Positions 1-8,512 of a DNA stretch of 64,000 nucleotides are shown here, piece by piece. The notes below the pieces were generated by a model, which was given only the letters and a program-made list of their open reading frames with translations, ran no database searches and had not been told where the DNA came from. Within the stretch, counting starts at the first letter, position 1; each line of letters starts with the position of its first letter. This DNA is from Curtobacterium sp. MR_MD2014. GTDB lineage: Bacteria; Actinomycetota; Actinomycetes; Actinomycetales; Microbacteriaceae. The DNA is taken from NCBI RefSeq assembly GCF_000772085.1, contig NZ_CP009755.1, positions 434,001 through 498,000 on the forward strand, read 5' to 3'. The translations under genes were made by a program, and so were the position numbers.

Positions 1-1
1 G

Positions 2-787
2 ATCGTCGTCGACCACCTCGTGAAGACGTACCCGGCACCCCGCCGCGGTGAGCAGCCCGTGCAGGCGGTCCGCGACGTGTCGTTCACCCTCGAGCCCGGG
101 CAGTCGCTCGCCCTGGTCGGCCAGTCCGGCTCGGGCAAGTCGACCATCGCGAAGATGCTCACCGGCGTCGAGCAGCCGACCTCGGGCACGGTGCGCTTCG
201 GCGACACGGACGTGGCGAAGCTCGGGAGGCGCGGTCTGAAGGACCTGCGCTCCGAGGTGCAGATGGTGTTCCAGGACCCGTACGCGGCGCTCAACCCGCT
301 GCACACGGTGGAGTACATCCTGTCCCGGCCGATCGCGAACTACACGGGACTCCGCGGGCGGGAAGCCCGTCGCCGGATGCTCGAGATCCTCGAGACCGTG
401 GGCCTGACCCCCGTCGAGCAGTTCGCGCAGAAGCTCCCGCACCAGCTCTCCGGCGGGCAGCGGCAGCGCGTCGTCATCGCCCGGGCGCTCGCGAGCGACC
501 CGCAGGTGATCATCGCCGACGAGCCGGTCTCGATGCTCGACGTGACGCTGCGGGCCGGCGTGCTCGCGCTGCTCGAGGACCTGCGCGAGCAGTGGGGCGT
601 CTCGCTCCTCTACATCACGCACGACCTGCTGAGCGCGCGGCTCATCACCGACGACATCATGGTGCTGCACGACGGCGCCGTGGTCGAGCGGGGCCGGACG
701 GCCGAGGTGTTGCAGCACCCGCAGGACGACTACACGGTGGCGCTGCTGGACGCGGTACCGAACCCGCGGCGCACACTGCTCGCATGA
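2..787 (+). CDS. Oligopeptide/dipeptide-type ABC transporter ATPase, 5' end outside the window
   Basis: Cytoplasmic ATPase that would power import of a peptide, nickel or sugar-like solute. The reading frame is open to the first base and reads IVVDHLVKTY before a GTG at 20, which is typical internal sequence of the ABC N-terminal strand, so the true start lies upstream. Visible are Walker A GQSGSGKST, Q-loop (MVFQDPYAALNP), signature LSGGQRQRV and Walker B VIIADEPVSMLD, followed by the H-loop (ITHD). The Q-loop wording and length fit the DppF/OppF group or the second half of a fused DppD-DppF protein. It overlaps the hydrolase gene by four bases (ATGA), so the transporter, hydrolase and GH1 glycosidase genes are probably cotranscribed. 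That hints at uptake of a glycoside or ester substrate, which is an inference. Confidence 0.9.
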   Translation: MVVDHLVKTYPAPRRGEQPVQAVRDVSFTLEPGQSLALVGQSGSGKSTIAKMLTGVEQPTSGTVRFGDTDVAKLGRRGLKDLRSEVQMVFQDPYAALNPLHTVEYILSRPIANYTGLRGREARRRMLEILETVGLTPVEQFAQKLPHQLSGGQRQRVVIARALASDPQVIIADEPVSMLDVTLRAGVLALLEDLREQWGVSLLYITHDLLSARLITDDIMVLHDGAVVERGRTAEVLQHPQDDYTVALLDAVPNPRRTLLA

Positions 788-1671
788 CCACGGTGCACGA
801 GTTCCCGTCCGTCCCGGCCTTCGGGCACCTCCCCACGCCCGAGGGCGTCGACGTCGTCGGCATCGACCTGCCGGTCGGACGGCTCACCGCCTACCGGGTG
901 GTCCCGTCCGGACCGTCGAAGGGCGTCGTGCTCGTCGTCCCCGGGTACACCGGCTCGAAGGAGGACTGGCGCACCTTCATGCCGCTCCTGCGCGAGGCCG
1001 GCTGGACCGCGGTCGCGATCAGCCGCCGCGGTCAGGCGGACTCGGCGGCACCGACCGCACCGTCCGACTACGCGTTGGACGAGGAAGCGGCCGACGTCGT
1101 CCGGGTCGCGGCACTGCTCGACGACGGCGCGCCCGTGCACCTGATCGGGCACTCGCTCGGCGGGGTCATCGCCCGTGAGGCCGCCATCGCCTCGCCGCAG
1201 TCGTTCCGGTCCCTCGTGCAGTTCTGCTCCGGCCCGTACGGCTGGCCCTACCGCAAGGTCACGGAGCTGACGATCCTGCACGACACCGGCGGCAACCTCC
1301 GGCAGCTGTTCGACGCCACGAACCCGCTCTGGGCGTACCGACCCGACGAGGAACTCCCCGACGACGCCCGGATGGTCCGCGACCGCTTCGACGCCACGAG
1401 CCCGCTGAGCGTCGTCGCCGGCGGGCACATCCTCGAGGACCACACCGACTCGTCCGCCGATCTCCGCGCGACCGGGCTCCCCGTCCTCGTGGCGCACGGC
1501 GAGTGGGACGGTGCCTGGCCGATCCCGTGGCAGCGGCAGATGGCGGAGGACACCGGCGCCCGCTACGAGGTCGTCCCCACGAGCTACCACGGCCCCCACG
1601 TCGAGAACCCGGCCGCGACCATCGCGCTGTTCGACTCGTTCTTGACGAGCACTGACTCGTCGCAGCACTGA
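784..1671 (+). CDS. Alpha/beta-hydrolase fold protein
   Basis: Predicted 295-residue cytosolic serine hydrolase (esterase or lipase-like); the substrate cannot be read from sequence. The nucleophile elbow GHSLGG puts Ser at residue 124. An oxyanion region VVPGYTGSKEDW precedes it, a candidate acidic residue lies in HGEWDGAWPI and a C-terminal His in SYHGPHVE, giving the Ser-Asp-His order of the family. There is no signal peptide. The ATG start overlaps the stop of the ABC ATPase and the GH1 gene follows at once, so the three probably form one operon. It may remove acyl groups from an imported glycoside before the glycosidase acts (inference). It could also be a haloperoxidase-like or monoglyceride-lipase-like member of the fold. 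Confidence 0.85.
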   Translation: MTTVHEFPSVPAFGHLPTPEGVDVVGIDLPVGRLTAYRVVPSGPSKGVVLVVPGYTGSKEDWRTFMPLLREAGWTAVAISRRGQADSAAPTAPSDYALDEEAADVVRVAALLDDGAPVHLIGHSLGGVIAREAAIASPQSFRSLVQFCSGPYGWPYRKVTELTILHDTGGNLRQLFDATNPLWAYRPDEELPDDARMVRDRFDATSPLSVVAGGHILEDHTDSSADLRATGLPVLVAHGEWDGAWPIPWQRQMAEDTGARYEVVPTSYHGPHVENPAATIALFDSFLTSTDSSQH

Positions 1672-1682
1672 AAGGACCCATC

Positions 1683-2876
1683 ATCACCACGCTGCAGTTC
1701 CCCGACGGCTTCCTCTGGGGTGCCGCCACCGCCGCCCACCAGATCGAGGGCAACAACGTCAACAGCAACTGGTGGGTGCACGAGCACGAACCGGACACCA
1801 CCATCGTCGAGCCCTCCGGCGACGCCGCGGACAGCTACCACCGCTACCGCGAGGACATCCGCATCGCCGCCGACCTCGGCCTGAACTCCTACCGGTTCAG
1901 CATCGAGTGGGCACGCATCGAGCCCGAGCGCGGTCACGTCTCCCGCGCCGAGGTCGACCACTACCGCCGCATGGTCGAGGCCTGCCACGAGGCCGGCATC
2001 GAGCCGATCGTCACCCTCATGCACTTCACCGTGCCGCGCTGGTTCGAGCGCGACGGCTTCTGGCGCGCCGACGACGCGGCCGACCTGTTCGCCCGCTACA
2101 CCGAGGCCGCGCTGCCGGTCGTGCAGGACGGCGTCCGCTACGTCTGCACGATCAACGAGCCGAACATCGCCGCGATGCTCGCCGGGGGAGAGGACGCCGC
2201 CAACCTGGTCGCCTACGGCCTGCCGAACCCGGACCTGCACGTGGCGGACCAGCTGCTCGCGTCGCACGAGCGGTCCCGCGAGGTCCTGTCCCAGGTCGCC
2301 GGGCTCCAGTCCGGCTGGACCATCGCCACGCAGGCGTTCCGCGCGAACGGCGAGCCCGGCTCCGAGGAGATGCTCCGCGAGTACGGCTACCCGCGTGACG
2401 ACTGGTACCTCGAGCAGGCCGCGGGCGACGACTTCCTCGGCGTGCAGGCGTACACCCGAACCTTCATCGGGCCGGACGGGCCGCTGCCCGTGTCGAACGA
2501 CGTGGAGACGACCCTGACCGGGTGGGAGTTCTGGCCGGAGGCGTCGGCCGACGGGCTCCGCAGCGCGTGGGAGCTCTCCGGCCACGTGCCGCTGATGATC
2601 ACCGAGAACGGCATCGCCACCGCCGACGACTCCCGCCGGGTCGCGTACACGCAGGGCGCCCTCGAGGGGATCCACCGCTGCATCGAGGACGGCATCGAGG
2701 TCCTGGGCTACCAGCACTGGTCCCTCCTCGACAACTACGAGTGGGCCTCCGGCTACCGCCCGACCTTCGGGCTCGTCGCGTGGGACCGCGAGACCTTCGC
2801 ACGGACGCCGAAGGACTCGGCGCGCTGGTACGGGAAGGTCGCGCAGGCGAACGCGCTCGAGACCCGTCGCGACTGA
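1683..2876 (+). CDS. GH1 family beta-glycosidase with apparent ATC start codon
   Basis: Retaining beta-glucosidase/galactosidase-type enzyme, about 397 residues. The N-terminal GH1 signature FLWGAATAAHQIEG is intact at about residues 10-23. The acid/base Glu is in TINEPN (about residue 159) and the nucleophile in ITENG (about residue 308). The signature forces the start upstream of 1713, but between the in-frame TGA at 1653 and that point there is no ATG, GTG or TTG. ATC at 1683 sits seven bases after AAAGGA and gives MTTLQFPDGF, the expected N-terminus; ATC 1680 and CTG 1692 are alternatives. A GTG start at 1776 would delete the first barrel strand. The gene lies last in the ABC/hydrolase operon. 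The protein is slightly short for GH1 (usually 400-480 residues). Confidence 0.85.
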   Translation: MTTLQFPDGFLWGAATAAHQIEGNNVNSNWWVHEHEPDTTIVEPSGDAADSYHRYREDIRIAADLGLNSYRFSIEWARIEPERGHVSRAEVDHYRRMVEACHEAGIEPIVTLMHFTVPRWFERDGFWRADDAADLFARYTEAALPVVQDGVRYVCTINEPNIAAMLAGGEDAANLVAYGLPNPDLHVADQLLASHERSREVLSQVAGLQSGWTIATQAFRANGEPGSEEMLREYGYPRDDWYLEQAAGDDFLGVQAYTRTFIGPDGPLPVSNDVETTLTGWEFWPEASADGLRSAWELSGHVPLMITENGIATADDSRRVAYTQGALEGIHRCIEDGIEVLGYQHWSLLDNYEWASGYRPTFGLVAWDRETFARTPKDSARWYGKVAQANALETRRD

Positions 2877-2888
2877 CGCGATCCCCTG

Positions 2889-2934
2889 ACGGACTGGAGG
2901 CGCGGTGCCAGCTGGCACCGCGCCTCCAGTCCGT
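2889..2934. terminator. Long perfect palindrome between convergent genes
   Basis: Two 21-base arms pair perfectly around an AGCT loop (core GGTGCCAGCTGGCACC). It lies 12 bases after the GH1 stop and just before the stop of the opposing ankyrin gene, so it can terminate both. There is no long T tract. It belongs to a sequence-related family also seen at 21275, 37651, 43852, 48671 and 51943. Confidence 0.8.
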
Positions 2935-2949
2935 CCATGGGCCCCTCGA

Positions 2950-3918
2950 TCAGCGGGTCGCCTCGTCGCTCGAGGGGTCGTCGGCGACGTGGGCCTCGCC
3001 GAAGGCATGTGCGTCGAACCAGGCGAGCAGCACCTCTTCCGCCTTGCGCGACCCGCGCTCGCGAGCGATGTCGAGCGCCGTCCGGTCCTCGGCGTCGAGC
3101 ACCGTGACGTCCGCGCCCCGCTCGATGAGCGCCTCCGTCGTCCCGCGTCGGTCGAACCATGCGGCGGCGTGCAGCGGGGCGAAGCCCCAGCGCGGGTCGA
3201 CCTCGTCGATCCCGGTCGGGTCCGCGCCGAACCCGTCCAGCTCGAGCGAGAGCCCGCCGACGTCCCCGTGACCCGCAGCGCGCACCGCGGGGGCGGCCCA
3301 CTCGAGCCAGCCGTCCGGCACCGGGCCGTGCCAGCCGTGGGTGGGGCGCGCCTCCAGGTCGGACCATGCCGACTCGGCGACGGGACGGACCTCGATCACC
3401 ACGTCGCGGAAGTGCACCGCGAGCTCGCCGGTGGGGGAGAGCAGCAGGCGGAGCTCCCAGACGTCGGCGTCGACGTGGGCGATCTCGCCGCGGGAGACCT
3501 GGACGTCGCCGGCGAGGACCGCGAGCGCTGCGGTGTCCGCGGGCTCGAGGACGGCGCGGTGGAACTCGAGCGTCACACGGGCGTGGTTCCAGCGGCGCCA
3601 GAGGCCGTCCGGGGTGTCGAGGACCTCGTCGGTCCGGACGACCACGACGGCCCGGACCGTGCGGGTCGGCGCCTCGTCGATGCCGGCGGTGTCCGGGGTG
3701 CCGGTCGGCGTCGTCGTCTCGGTCTCGTGCCACTCGGCGATGCGGGCCTCGTTCCACGTCACGGACGCGAGGGCGGCGACGGACGGGGGTGCGTCGGTGA
3801 CCAGGCGGGCGAGGTGCTCGGGGTAGCCCTCGACGTCCTCGAGGGAGACGTACCCGACCCCGGGCCAGCCCACTCGACTCCATCGCACGGGGTCGAGCCT
3901 ACCGAGCAACTCTGTCAT
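2950..3918 (-). CDS. Ankyrin-repeat protein
   Basis: Predicted 322-residue soluble protein without signal peptide or membrane segment. The last third carries two ankyrin-type repeats, with GFAPLHAAAWFDRRG and the following ALIERGADVTVLDAEDRTALDIA as recognisable helix-turn-helix units at about residues 235-300. The first 230 residues match no family I recognise and are rich in Val, Glu and Asp. The ATG at 3918 is the only start that leaves out the promoter region; no Shine-Dalgarno sequence precedes it, so a very short leader is likely. It is transcribed away from the EPS operon and shares the intergenic promoter region with the Wzz/BY-kinase gene. The role is unknown; the repeats suggest protein binding. 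Confidence 0.75.
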   Translation of the reverse strand: MTELLGRLDPVRWSRVGWPGVGYVSLEDVEGYPEHLARLVTDAPPSVAALASVTWNEARIAEWHETETTTPTGTPDTAGIDEAPTRTVRAVVVVRTDEVLDTPDGLWRRWNHARVTLEFHRAVLEPADTAALAVLAGDVQVSRGEIAHVDADVWELRLLLSPTGELAVHFRDVVIEVRPVAESAWSDLEARPTHGWHGPVPDGWLEWAAPAVRAAGHGDVGGLSLELDGFGADPTGIDEVDPRWGFAPLHAAAWFDRRGTTEALIERGADVTVLDAEDRTALDIARERGSRKAEEVLLAWFDAHAFGEAHVADDPSSDEATR

Positions 3919-3930
3919 GCGGGCGTCGTC

Positions 3931-3939
3931 TGATATACT
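3931..3939 (+). promoter_or_regulatory. Extended -10 promoter of the EPS operon
   Basis: TGATATACT matches an extended -10 (TGn plus TATACT). The start of transcription would be near 3946, giving a leader of about 24 bases that contains the AGGAAGG ribosome site of the Wzz/BY-kinase gene. The 13-base string CTGATATACTGGC recurs exactly at 30573 before the priming sugar transferase. No good -35 is visible. Confidence 0.6.
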
Positions 3940-3969
3940 GGCATGTGAAATCGGAACAGGAAGGCTTCC

Positions 3970-5412
3970 ATGTCGCTCGTCGAGTACCTGCAGCTGCTTC
4001 GTCGTTCGTGGATGGTGATCACCTGCACCGCGCTGCTCGGCATCGCGGCGGCGAGCTCGTTCCTGCTGGTGGTCACACCGCAGTACACGACGTCGACGCG
4101 GCTCTACATCTCGGCGTCGGCGGGTGACGGGGCGGTGGCCAGCGAGCTCACGCAGAGCAACTCGTTCGCGGTGCAGGCAGCCGTGACGTACGCCGGCGTC
4201 GCCGCCAGTCCGCTCGTGCTGCAGCGCGCGATCGAGGAGCTGCACCTCGACGAGTCCGCCCGGAACCTCGCGACGCGCGTGACGGCCACGGCGAAGGACG
4301 GGACGGCGCTGCTCGACATCGCGGTGACCGATTCCGACCCGTCACGGGCGGCGGAGACGGCGAACGCGATCGCCGACGCCTTCGGTGACGTCCTCACGTC
4401 GAAGCTCGAGCCTGCGCGTGACGGCGACCGCCCGCTCGTGTCCAGCACGGTCATCGCTCCCGCCGTGGCCCCGACGGCGCCGACCGCTCCCCGCCCGATC
4501 CCGGTCATCGTCGCCGGGTTCGTGCTCGGCACGGCCGTGGGCGTCGGCTCCGCCGTCCTGCGCAAGGTGCTCGACACCCGGCTGCGCAGCGTCGCCGCGA
4601 TCGAGGACGCGACCGAGGTGCCCTACCTCGGCAGCATCCTGCACGACCCCGAAGCCCCCGTCCGTCCCCTGCTCCTGCAGCACGACCCGCGCAGTGCGGC
4701 GGCAGAGGCAGTCCGTCGGGTGCGCGCGGCGCTCGAGTTCGTCCGGTTCCCCGAAGGGCGGGCGACCTTCGTCATCACCAGTGCCGGTGCGTCGGAGGGG
4801 AAGAGCTACAGCGCGGCGAACCTCGCGCTCGCCCTGGCCGAGACCGGGTCGCGTGTCGCCCTCGTGGACAGCGACCTCCGTCGCCCGCAGGTCGCGGAGC
4901 GGTTCGGGCTCGAGGGGGCGGCCGGCCTCAGCGACCTGTTGATCGGACGACTCGAGCTGTCGGACGTCCTGCAGCCGTGGGGGCGCCAGGGCCTCGTCGT
5001 CCTGCCGTCGGGTCCCGTGCCACCGAACCCGTCCGAACTCCTCGGATCGCCGGCGATGGGTGCGCTCGTCGACGAGCTGCAGCAGCACTTCGACTACGTC
5101 GTCATCGATGCCCCACCGGTGCTGCTCGTCGCCGACGCCGCCGTCCTCAGCCGCTTCGCCTCAGTGCTGCTCGCGGTTCCGCACGGCAGGGTCAGTCGCA
5201 CGACGGTCGCGGCGGCGATGCGGACACTCCGAGGGGTGGGTGCGAACGTGATCGGATCGATCGGCACCCTCGTGCGGCCGACGGAGGGTGACCAGCCCTA
5301 CCGCTACGGCGCGTACGGAGCCGCTTACGGAGCTGAGGAGACGGAGCCGGCAGCAGAGACGCAGCCGGCACCGGTCCTCGATCGTCTTGCGCGACAGGAG
5401 CTGCGAGCATGA
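3970..5412 (+). CDS. Polysaccharide co-polymerase fused to a bacterial tyrosine kinase
   Basis: Controls chain length and export of a surface polysaccharide. Residues 1-195 form a Wzz-type domain with membrane segments at about 14-34 and 175-197 around an extracellular loop. The C-terminal half is a BY-kinase (CpsD/Wzc-like) ATPase: Walker A ending ASEGKS (Lys278), Walker A' VALVDSDLRRP (Asp300, Asp302) and Walker B VVIDAPP (Asp380). A tail with Tyr 444, 446, 449 and 453 (YRYGAYGAAYG) is a likely autophosphorylation cluster. Fusion of both modules in one 480-residue chain is the usual actinobacterial form. The start has AGGAAGG six bases upstream. It overlaps galE by four bases and leads the EPS locus. 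Confidence 0.9.
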   Translation: MSLVEYLQLLRRSWMVITCTALLGIAAASSFLLVVTPQYTTSTRLYISASAGDGAVASELTQSNSFAVQAAVTYAGVAASPLVLQRAIEELHLDESARNLATRVTATAKDGTALLDIAVTDSDPSRAAETANAIADAFGDVLTSKLEPARDGDRPLVSSTVIAPAVAPTAPTAPRPIPVIVAGFVLGTAVGVGSAVLRKVLDTRLRSVAAIEDATEVPYLGSILHDPEAPVRPLLLQHDPRSAAAEAVRRVRAALEFVRFPEGRATFVITSAGASEGKSYSAANLALALAETGSRVALVDSDLRRPQVAERFGLEGAAGLSDLLIGRLELSDVLQPWGRQGLVVLPSGPVPPNPSELLGSPAMGALVDELQQHFDYVVIDAPPVLLVADAAVLSRFASVLLAVPHGRVSRTTVAAAMRTLRGVGANVIGSIGTLVRPTEGDQPYRYGAYGAAYGAEETEPAAETQPAPVLDRLARQELRA

Positions 5413-6359
5413 GTGTCACCCTCGTCACCGGTGGCGCCGGGTACATCGGCGCGCACGTCGTGCGGGCCCTGCTCGCGAACGGCGATCGTGTGGTCGTGGT
5501 CGACGACCTGTCGACGGGGTTCGCCGACCGCGTCGACGTCCCGCTCGTGCCACTCGACCTCGCCGGCGCCGGTGCCTCCGAGGCGCTGGCCTCGGTGCTC
5601 GAGGAGGAGCGGGTCGACAGCGTGGTGCACCTGGCCGCGCTGAAGGACGTCGGTGAGTCCGTCGCCGACCCGGAGCGGTACTACCGGGTCAACGTCCTCG
5701 GGGTCGTGCACGTGCTCGAGGCCATGCGGCGAGCGGGGGTGCGCGACCTGGTGTTCTCGTCCTCGGCCGCTGTCTACGGCAACGTCGACAGCGAGAGCGT
5801 CGACGAGGACGCACCATGTCGCCCCATAAACCCCTACGGCCGCTCGAAGCTCGTCGGTGAGTGGGCGATCGAGGATGCCACCCGCGCCTGGGGGCTGCGC
5901 GCCCTCCGGTTGCGCTACTTCAACGTCGCCGGCGCGGGCGGCCGGCACCTGCAGGACCGCGTCGCGGCCAACCTCATCCCGATCGTGCTCGACCGGGTCC
6001 GACGGGGCGAGCCCGCTCAGGTCTTCGGCGCCGATCACCCCACTGCCGACGGCACCTGCGTGCGTGACTACGTGCACGTCGAGGACCTCGCGGATGCCCA
6101 CGTCGCAGCGGTGCAGGCGCTCCGATCGGACAGTACGGGCGACGACGCCCTGAACATCGGTACCGGCAGGGGGGCCTCCGTCCGCGAGGTCATCGACGTC
6201 GTCGGGGCGGTGACCGGCACCACGGCGGAGGCGCGGGTGGTCGACCGGCGGGTGGGTGATCCGGCTGCCATGGTCGCGAACCCTGGACGGGCGCATCGGC
6301 TCATCGGCTGGCGGGCGCGGCGGGATCTCCGGGAGATCGTGCGGTCCGCCGGCGAGTGA
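5409..6359 (+). CDS. galE: UDP-glucose 4-epimerase
   Basis: Short-chain dehydrogenase of the extended type that interconverts UDP-glucose and UDP-galactose, supplying precursor for the polysaccharide. The nucleotide-binding motif TGGAGYIG is at residues 7-14. The catalytic region has VFSSSAAVYG and Tyr143-x3-Lys147 (YGRSK). The central ARG/NPYG and RYFNVAGA segments are typical of GalE. At 316 residues it is slightly short. Its ATG overlaps the stop of the co-polymerase gene, so translational coupling is likely. A related 4-epimerase specificity, such as UDP-GlcNAc or UDP-uronate, cannot be excluded. Confidence 0.88.
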   Translation: MSVTLVTGGAGYIGAHVVRALLANGDRVVVVDDLSTGFADRVDVPLVPLDLAGAGASEALASVLEEERVDSVVHLAALKDVGESVADPERYYRVNVLGVVHVLEAMRRAGVRDLVFSSSAAVYGNVDSESVDEDAPCRPINPYGRSKLVGEWAIEDATRAWGLRALRLRYFNVAGAGGRHLQDRVAANLIPIVLDRVRRGEPAQVFGADHPTADGTCVRDYVHVEDLADAHVAAVQALRSDSTGDDALNIGTGRGASVREVIDVVGAVTGTTAEARVVDRRVGDPAAMVANPGRAHRLIGWRARRDLREIVRSAGE

Positions 6360-6363
6360 CGAT

Positions 6364-6405
6364 GACGATGGAGGGCGGTACCGGTCGGTGCCGCCCTCCA
6401 TCGTC
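6364..6405. terminator. Hairpin terminator between convergent galE and flippase genes
   Basis: Nineteen-base arms pair with one wobble around a GGTC loop, five bases after the galE stop. The stem has GAGGGCGG/CCGCCCTC. The opposing flippase gene stops at 6467, so it may serve both strands. Confidence 0.75.
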
Positions 6406-6466
6406 GTGACCTCCCCTGCGTGATCGTCTTCGTCTCCGGTGCGTCACCGGGGCGAGCGCGAACGTG

Positions 6467-7702
6467 TCACGCGGTCGGGGCGACGGGACGCCACCGCAGG
6501 ACGGCGTGGAGCCACGGGAGGACCAGCCAGGGCACGGCCGTCGAGGCGATCGCGGCCGGGACCGGGGTGCCGAGGACGGTGAGGGTGAGCACGAGCACGC
6601 CGAGCGAGGCTCCGAGCGTGACCAGCCGCAGGGCCATGAGCTCGCGCCACGACCGGCGGTAGCGCATGAACGCAGTCGTCGTCGACGCCAGCCAGAGCGC
6701 CACCGCGAGGAGCAGCACGGCCGGAGCCGGCGCCAAGCGGAGGTCGGCGAGCAACGCACCCGGGGTCGTCAGGAGGGGGAGTGCCACCGCTGCGGCCGTC
6801 CCGGCGACCACGGCGATCGCAGCCGCAGCCGCAGTGACCGAACCGAGCGAACGGAGTGCGTCGATCCTCCTGTCCGAACGGTTCCCGGCCCGCGCCTGGT
6901 CCGCCTCGCGTCGGAAACGGGCCACGAGCAGCGGCGACACGGCGACCAGGGCCATCTGCAGCGGGCCGGCGACGAGGGTCGTGCTGGTCCGCACCGCACC
7001 GGCTTCGACGAGCCCGCTCGTCCACCCGACCATCGTGACCACGGCTGCGGTGACGCAGCCGACCAGGAACCCGTCGAGCATCATCCACGGGATGTCCCGG
7101 CCGGCGGTCCGGAGGTACGTACGTACCGCGACGTGCGTCCCGGGTGCGTGACGGAGCAGGAGGGTCGCGGCCGCAGACCACGTCGCGACCGCGAGGGAGC
7201 CCGTCACGACGACGATCCTCGTGCGCTCGCCGATCGAGGGGCCGAACGCGAGGGCAGTGGCACCGAGCGCGAGGACGGCGAGGTGGGCGGCGTCCCCGGC
7301 GGCGGCGCGGCGGAACCGCCCGCTGGCGAGCTCGGTGGTCCTGGCGGCGTTCCATGCTGCGGCACCGAGCAGTGCCACCGCGAGCGCCGCGGCACTCCAC
7401 CCCAGCGCGAGCCGCTGTGCGACGGCGCTGACGGTGAGCGCCGCCGGCAGCGCTGCGGCGAGCTGGAGGCGGAGGCCGGCGGCGCGGTGTGCGTCGGCGG
7501 CGGCAGGGTCTCCTGCGCACCACGTCAGCACCGGCTGCGAGACCCCGGCGAGGGTGGCGAGCGCGACGTAGTGCACCGAGAGGACCAGGGCGAGTGCGCC
7601 CCATCGCTCCGGCGCCAGGGCCGTCGTGCCGATCAGCGTCAGGGTCACCTGACCCATGCTCAGGAGCACCTGCGCGAGGAGAGGCCATCGGAACTGTCGC
7701 AC
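6467..7702 (-). CDS. Polysaccharide flippase-like integral membrane protein
   Basis: About 411 residues made almost wholly of hydrophobic segments (roughly 11-12), with short basic loops such as RFRREADQARAGNRSDRR in the middle. This looks like a Wzx/MOP-superfamily lipid-linked oligosaccharide translocator, and its place among glycosyltransferase genes supports that. No single signature proves it, so another polytopic EPS protein is possible. The start is taken as GTG 7702 because a TATACT -10 box (7714-7709) puts transcription start on that codon; GTG 7705 is the alternative. It is divergent from the WecG-type gene with only 27 bases between start codons. Confidence 0.65.
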   Translation of the reverse strand: MRQFRWPLLAQVLLSMGQVTLTLIGTTALAPERWGALALVLSVHYVALATLAGVSQPVLTWCAGDPAAADAHRAAGLRLQLAAALPAALTVSAVAQRLALGWSAAALAVALLGAAAWNAARTTELASGRFRRAAAGDAAHLAVLALGATALAFGPSIGERTRIVVVTGSLAVATWSAAATLLLRHAPGTHVAVRTYLRTAGRDIPWMMLDGFLVGCVTAAVVTMVGWTSGLVEAGAVRTSTTLVAGPLQMALVAVSPLLVARFRREADQARAGNRSDRRIDALRSLGSVTAAAAAIAVVAGTAAAVALPLLTTPGALLADLRLAPAPAVLLLAVALWLASTTTAFMRYRRSWRELMALRLVTLGASLGVLVLTLTVLGTPVPAAIASTAVPWLVLPWLHAVLRWRPVAPTA

Positions 7703-7729
7703 CACGTGAGTATATCGTATGATATTGAT
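7703..7729. promoter_or_regulatory. Compact divergent promoter region with two leaderless starts
   Basis: On the minus strand CGATATACT places TATACT three to six bases before the GTG codons of the flippase gene. On the plus strand TATGAT (7718-7723) lies six bases before the ATG at 7730. Both transcripts would begin at or next to the start codon, and neither gene has a Shine-Dalgarno site. Each -35 region would lie in the coding sequence of the opposite gene. Confidence 0.55.
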
Positions 7730-8512
7730 ATGACAGTAGACGCCCCTCTTGAATTCGACGCGCTCCCCAGGCGTGCACTGACCGGGATCCCTGTGGTCGT
7801 GGCCGACCGCGGTCAGGCCGTCGGCCACCTCATCGAGCTGGCGCGTGCCGGCCGCCCCGGTGACGTGCACCTGGCGAACTCCTACGTGATGTCGCTCGCC
7901 GCACGCGACCCTGAGTACCGCCGGATCCTGATCGAGTCGGCCGCCGTCTACCCCGACGGCAAGCCGCTCTCGTGGGCATCCCGACTGCTACCGGGTCCGC
8001 GGTTGTCGCAGGTGCGCGGACCGTCGCTCTTCCCGGACGTGCTTGATCGAGGACGCACTCGCGGTGTCCGGCACTACCTCCTCGGCAACACGGACGAGGT
8101 GCTCGAGGCGATGCGCCGCGAACTCGAGCGACGCTTCCCCGGAGTCCTGATCGTCGGGACGCACAAGTCGTACTTCCGACCGATGACCGACGAGGAGCAA
8201 CGCGCGCAGGACGACGACATCCGCGCCGCGGACCCGGACATCGTGTGGGTCGGACTCGGCACTCCGCTGCAGGACGCCGAGACCCGGCGTCTGGCGCAGG
8301 AGGTCGGGGTGCTCGCGATCGGTGTCGGGGTGGTGTTCGACTTCGTCGCGGGTACCAAGCCGGAGGCCCCGGCATGGACGACACGACTCGGTGTCGAGTG
8401 GCTGTTCCGCCTCTGCTCCGAACCCCGACGCCTGTGGCGACGGTACCTCGTGGGCAACGCGGTGTTCCTCTGGGCGGTGCTCCGGCAGCTCGCGTCCCGG
8501 ACCCGCTCGTGA
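7730..8512 (+). CDS. WecG/TagA/CpsF-family glycosyltransferase
   Basis: Membrane-associated transferase of the GT26 family that adds a sugar (ManNAc, ManNAcA or glucose in known members) to a lipid-linked intermediate. The 260 residues contain the family core: VHLANSYVMSLAARDPEYRR, YPDGKPLSW, GPSLFPDVL, an LLGNTDEVLEAM Rossmann-like segment and VWVGLGTPLQDAE. The C-terminus is basic and hydrophobic (WLFRLCSEPRRLWRRYLVGN), the membrane-binding tail of the family. The ATG at 7730 is chosen because of the leaderless -10 TATGAT. It overlaps the next glycosyltransferase gene by GTGA. Confidence 0.88.
   Translation: MTVDAPLEFDALPRRALTGIPVVVADRGQAVGHLIELARAGRPGDVHLANSYVMSLAARDPEYRRILIESAAVYPDGKPLSWASRLLPGPRLSQVRGPSLFPDVLDRGRTRGVRHYLLGNTDEVLEAMRRELERRFPGVLIVGTHKSYFRPMTDEEQRAQDDDIRAADPDIVWVGLGTPLQDAETRRLAQEVGVLAIGVGVVFDFVAGTKPEAPAWTTRLGVEWLFRLCSEPRRLWRRYLVGNAVFLWAVLRQLASRTRS

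Noticed and set aside
1776..1778. GTG start for the GH1 gene.
   Set aside because: It would remove the conserved FLWGAATAAHQIEG motif and the first strand of the barrel.
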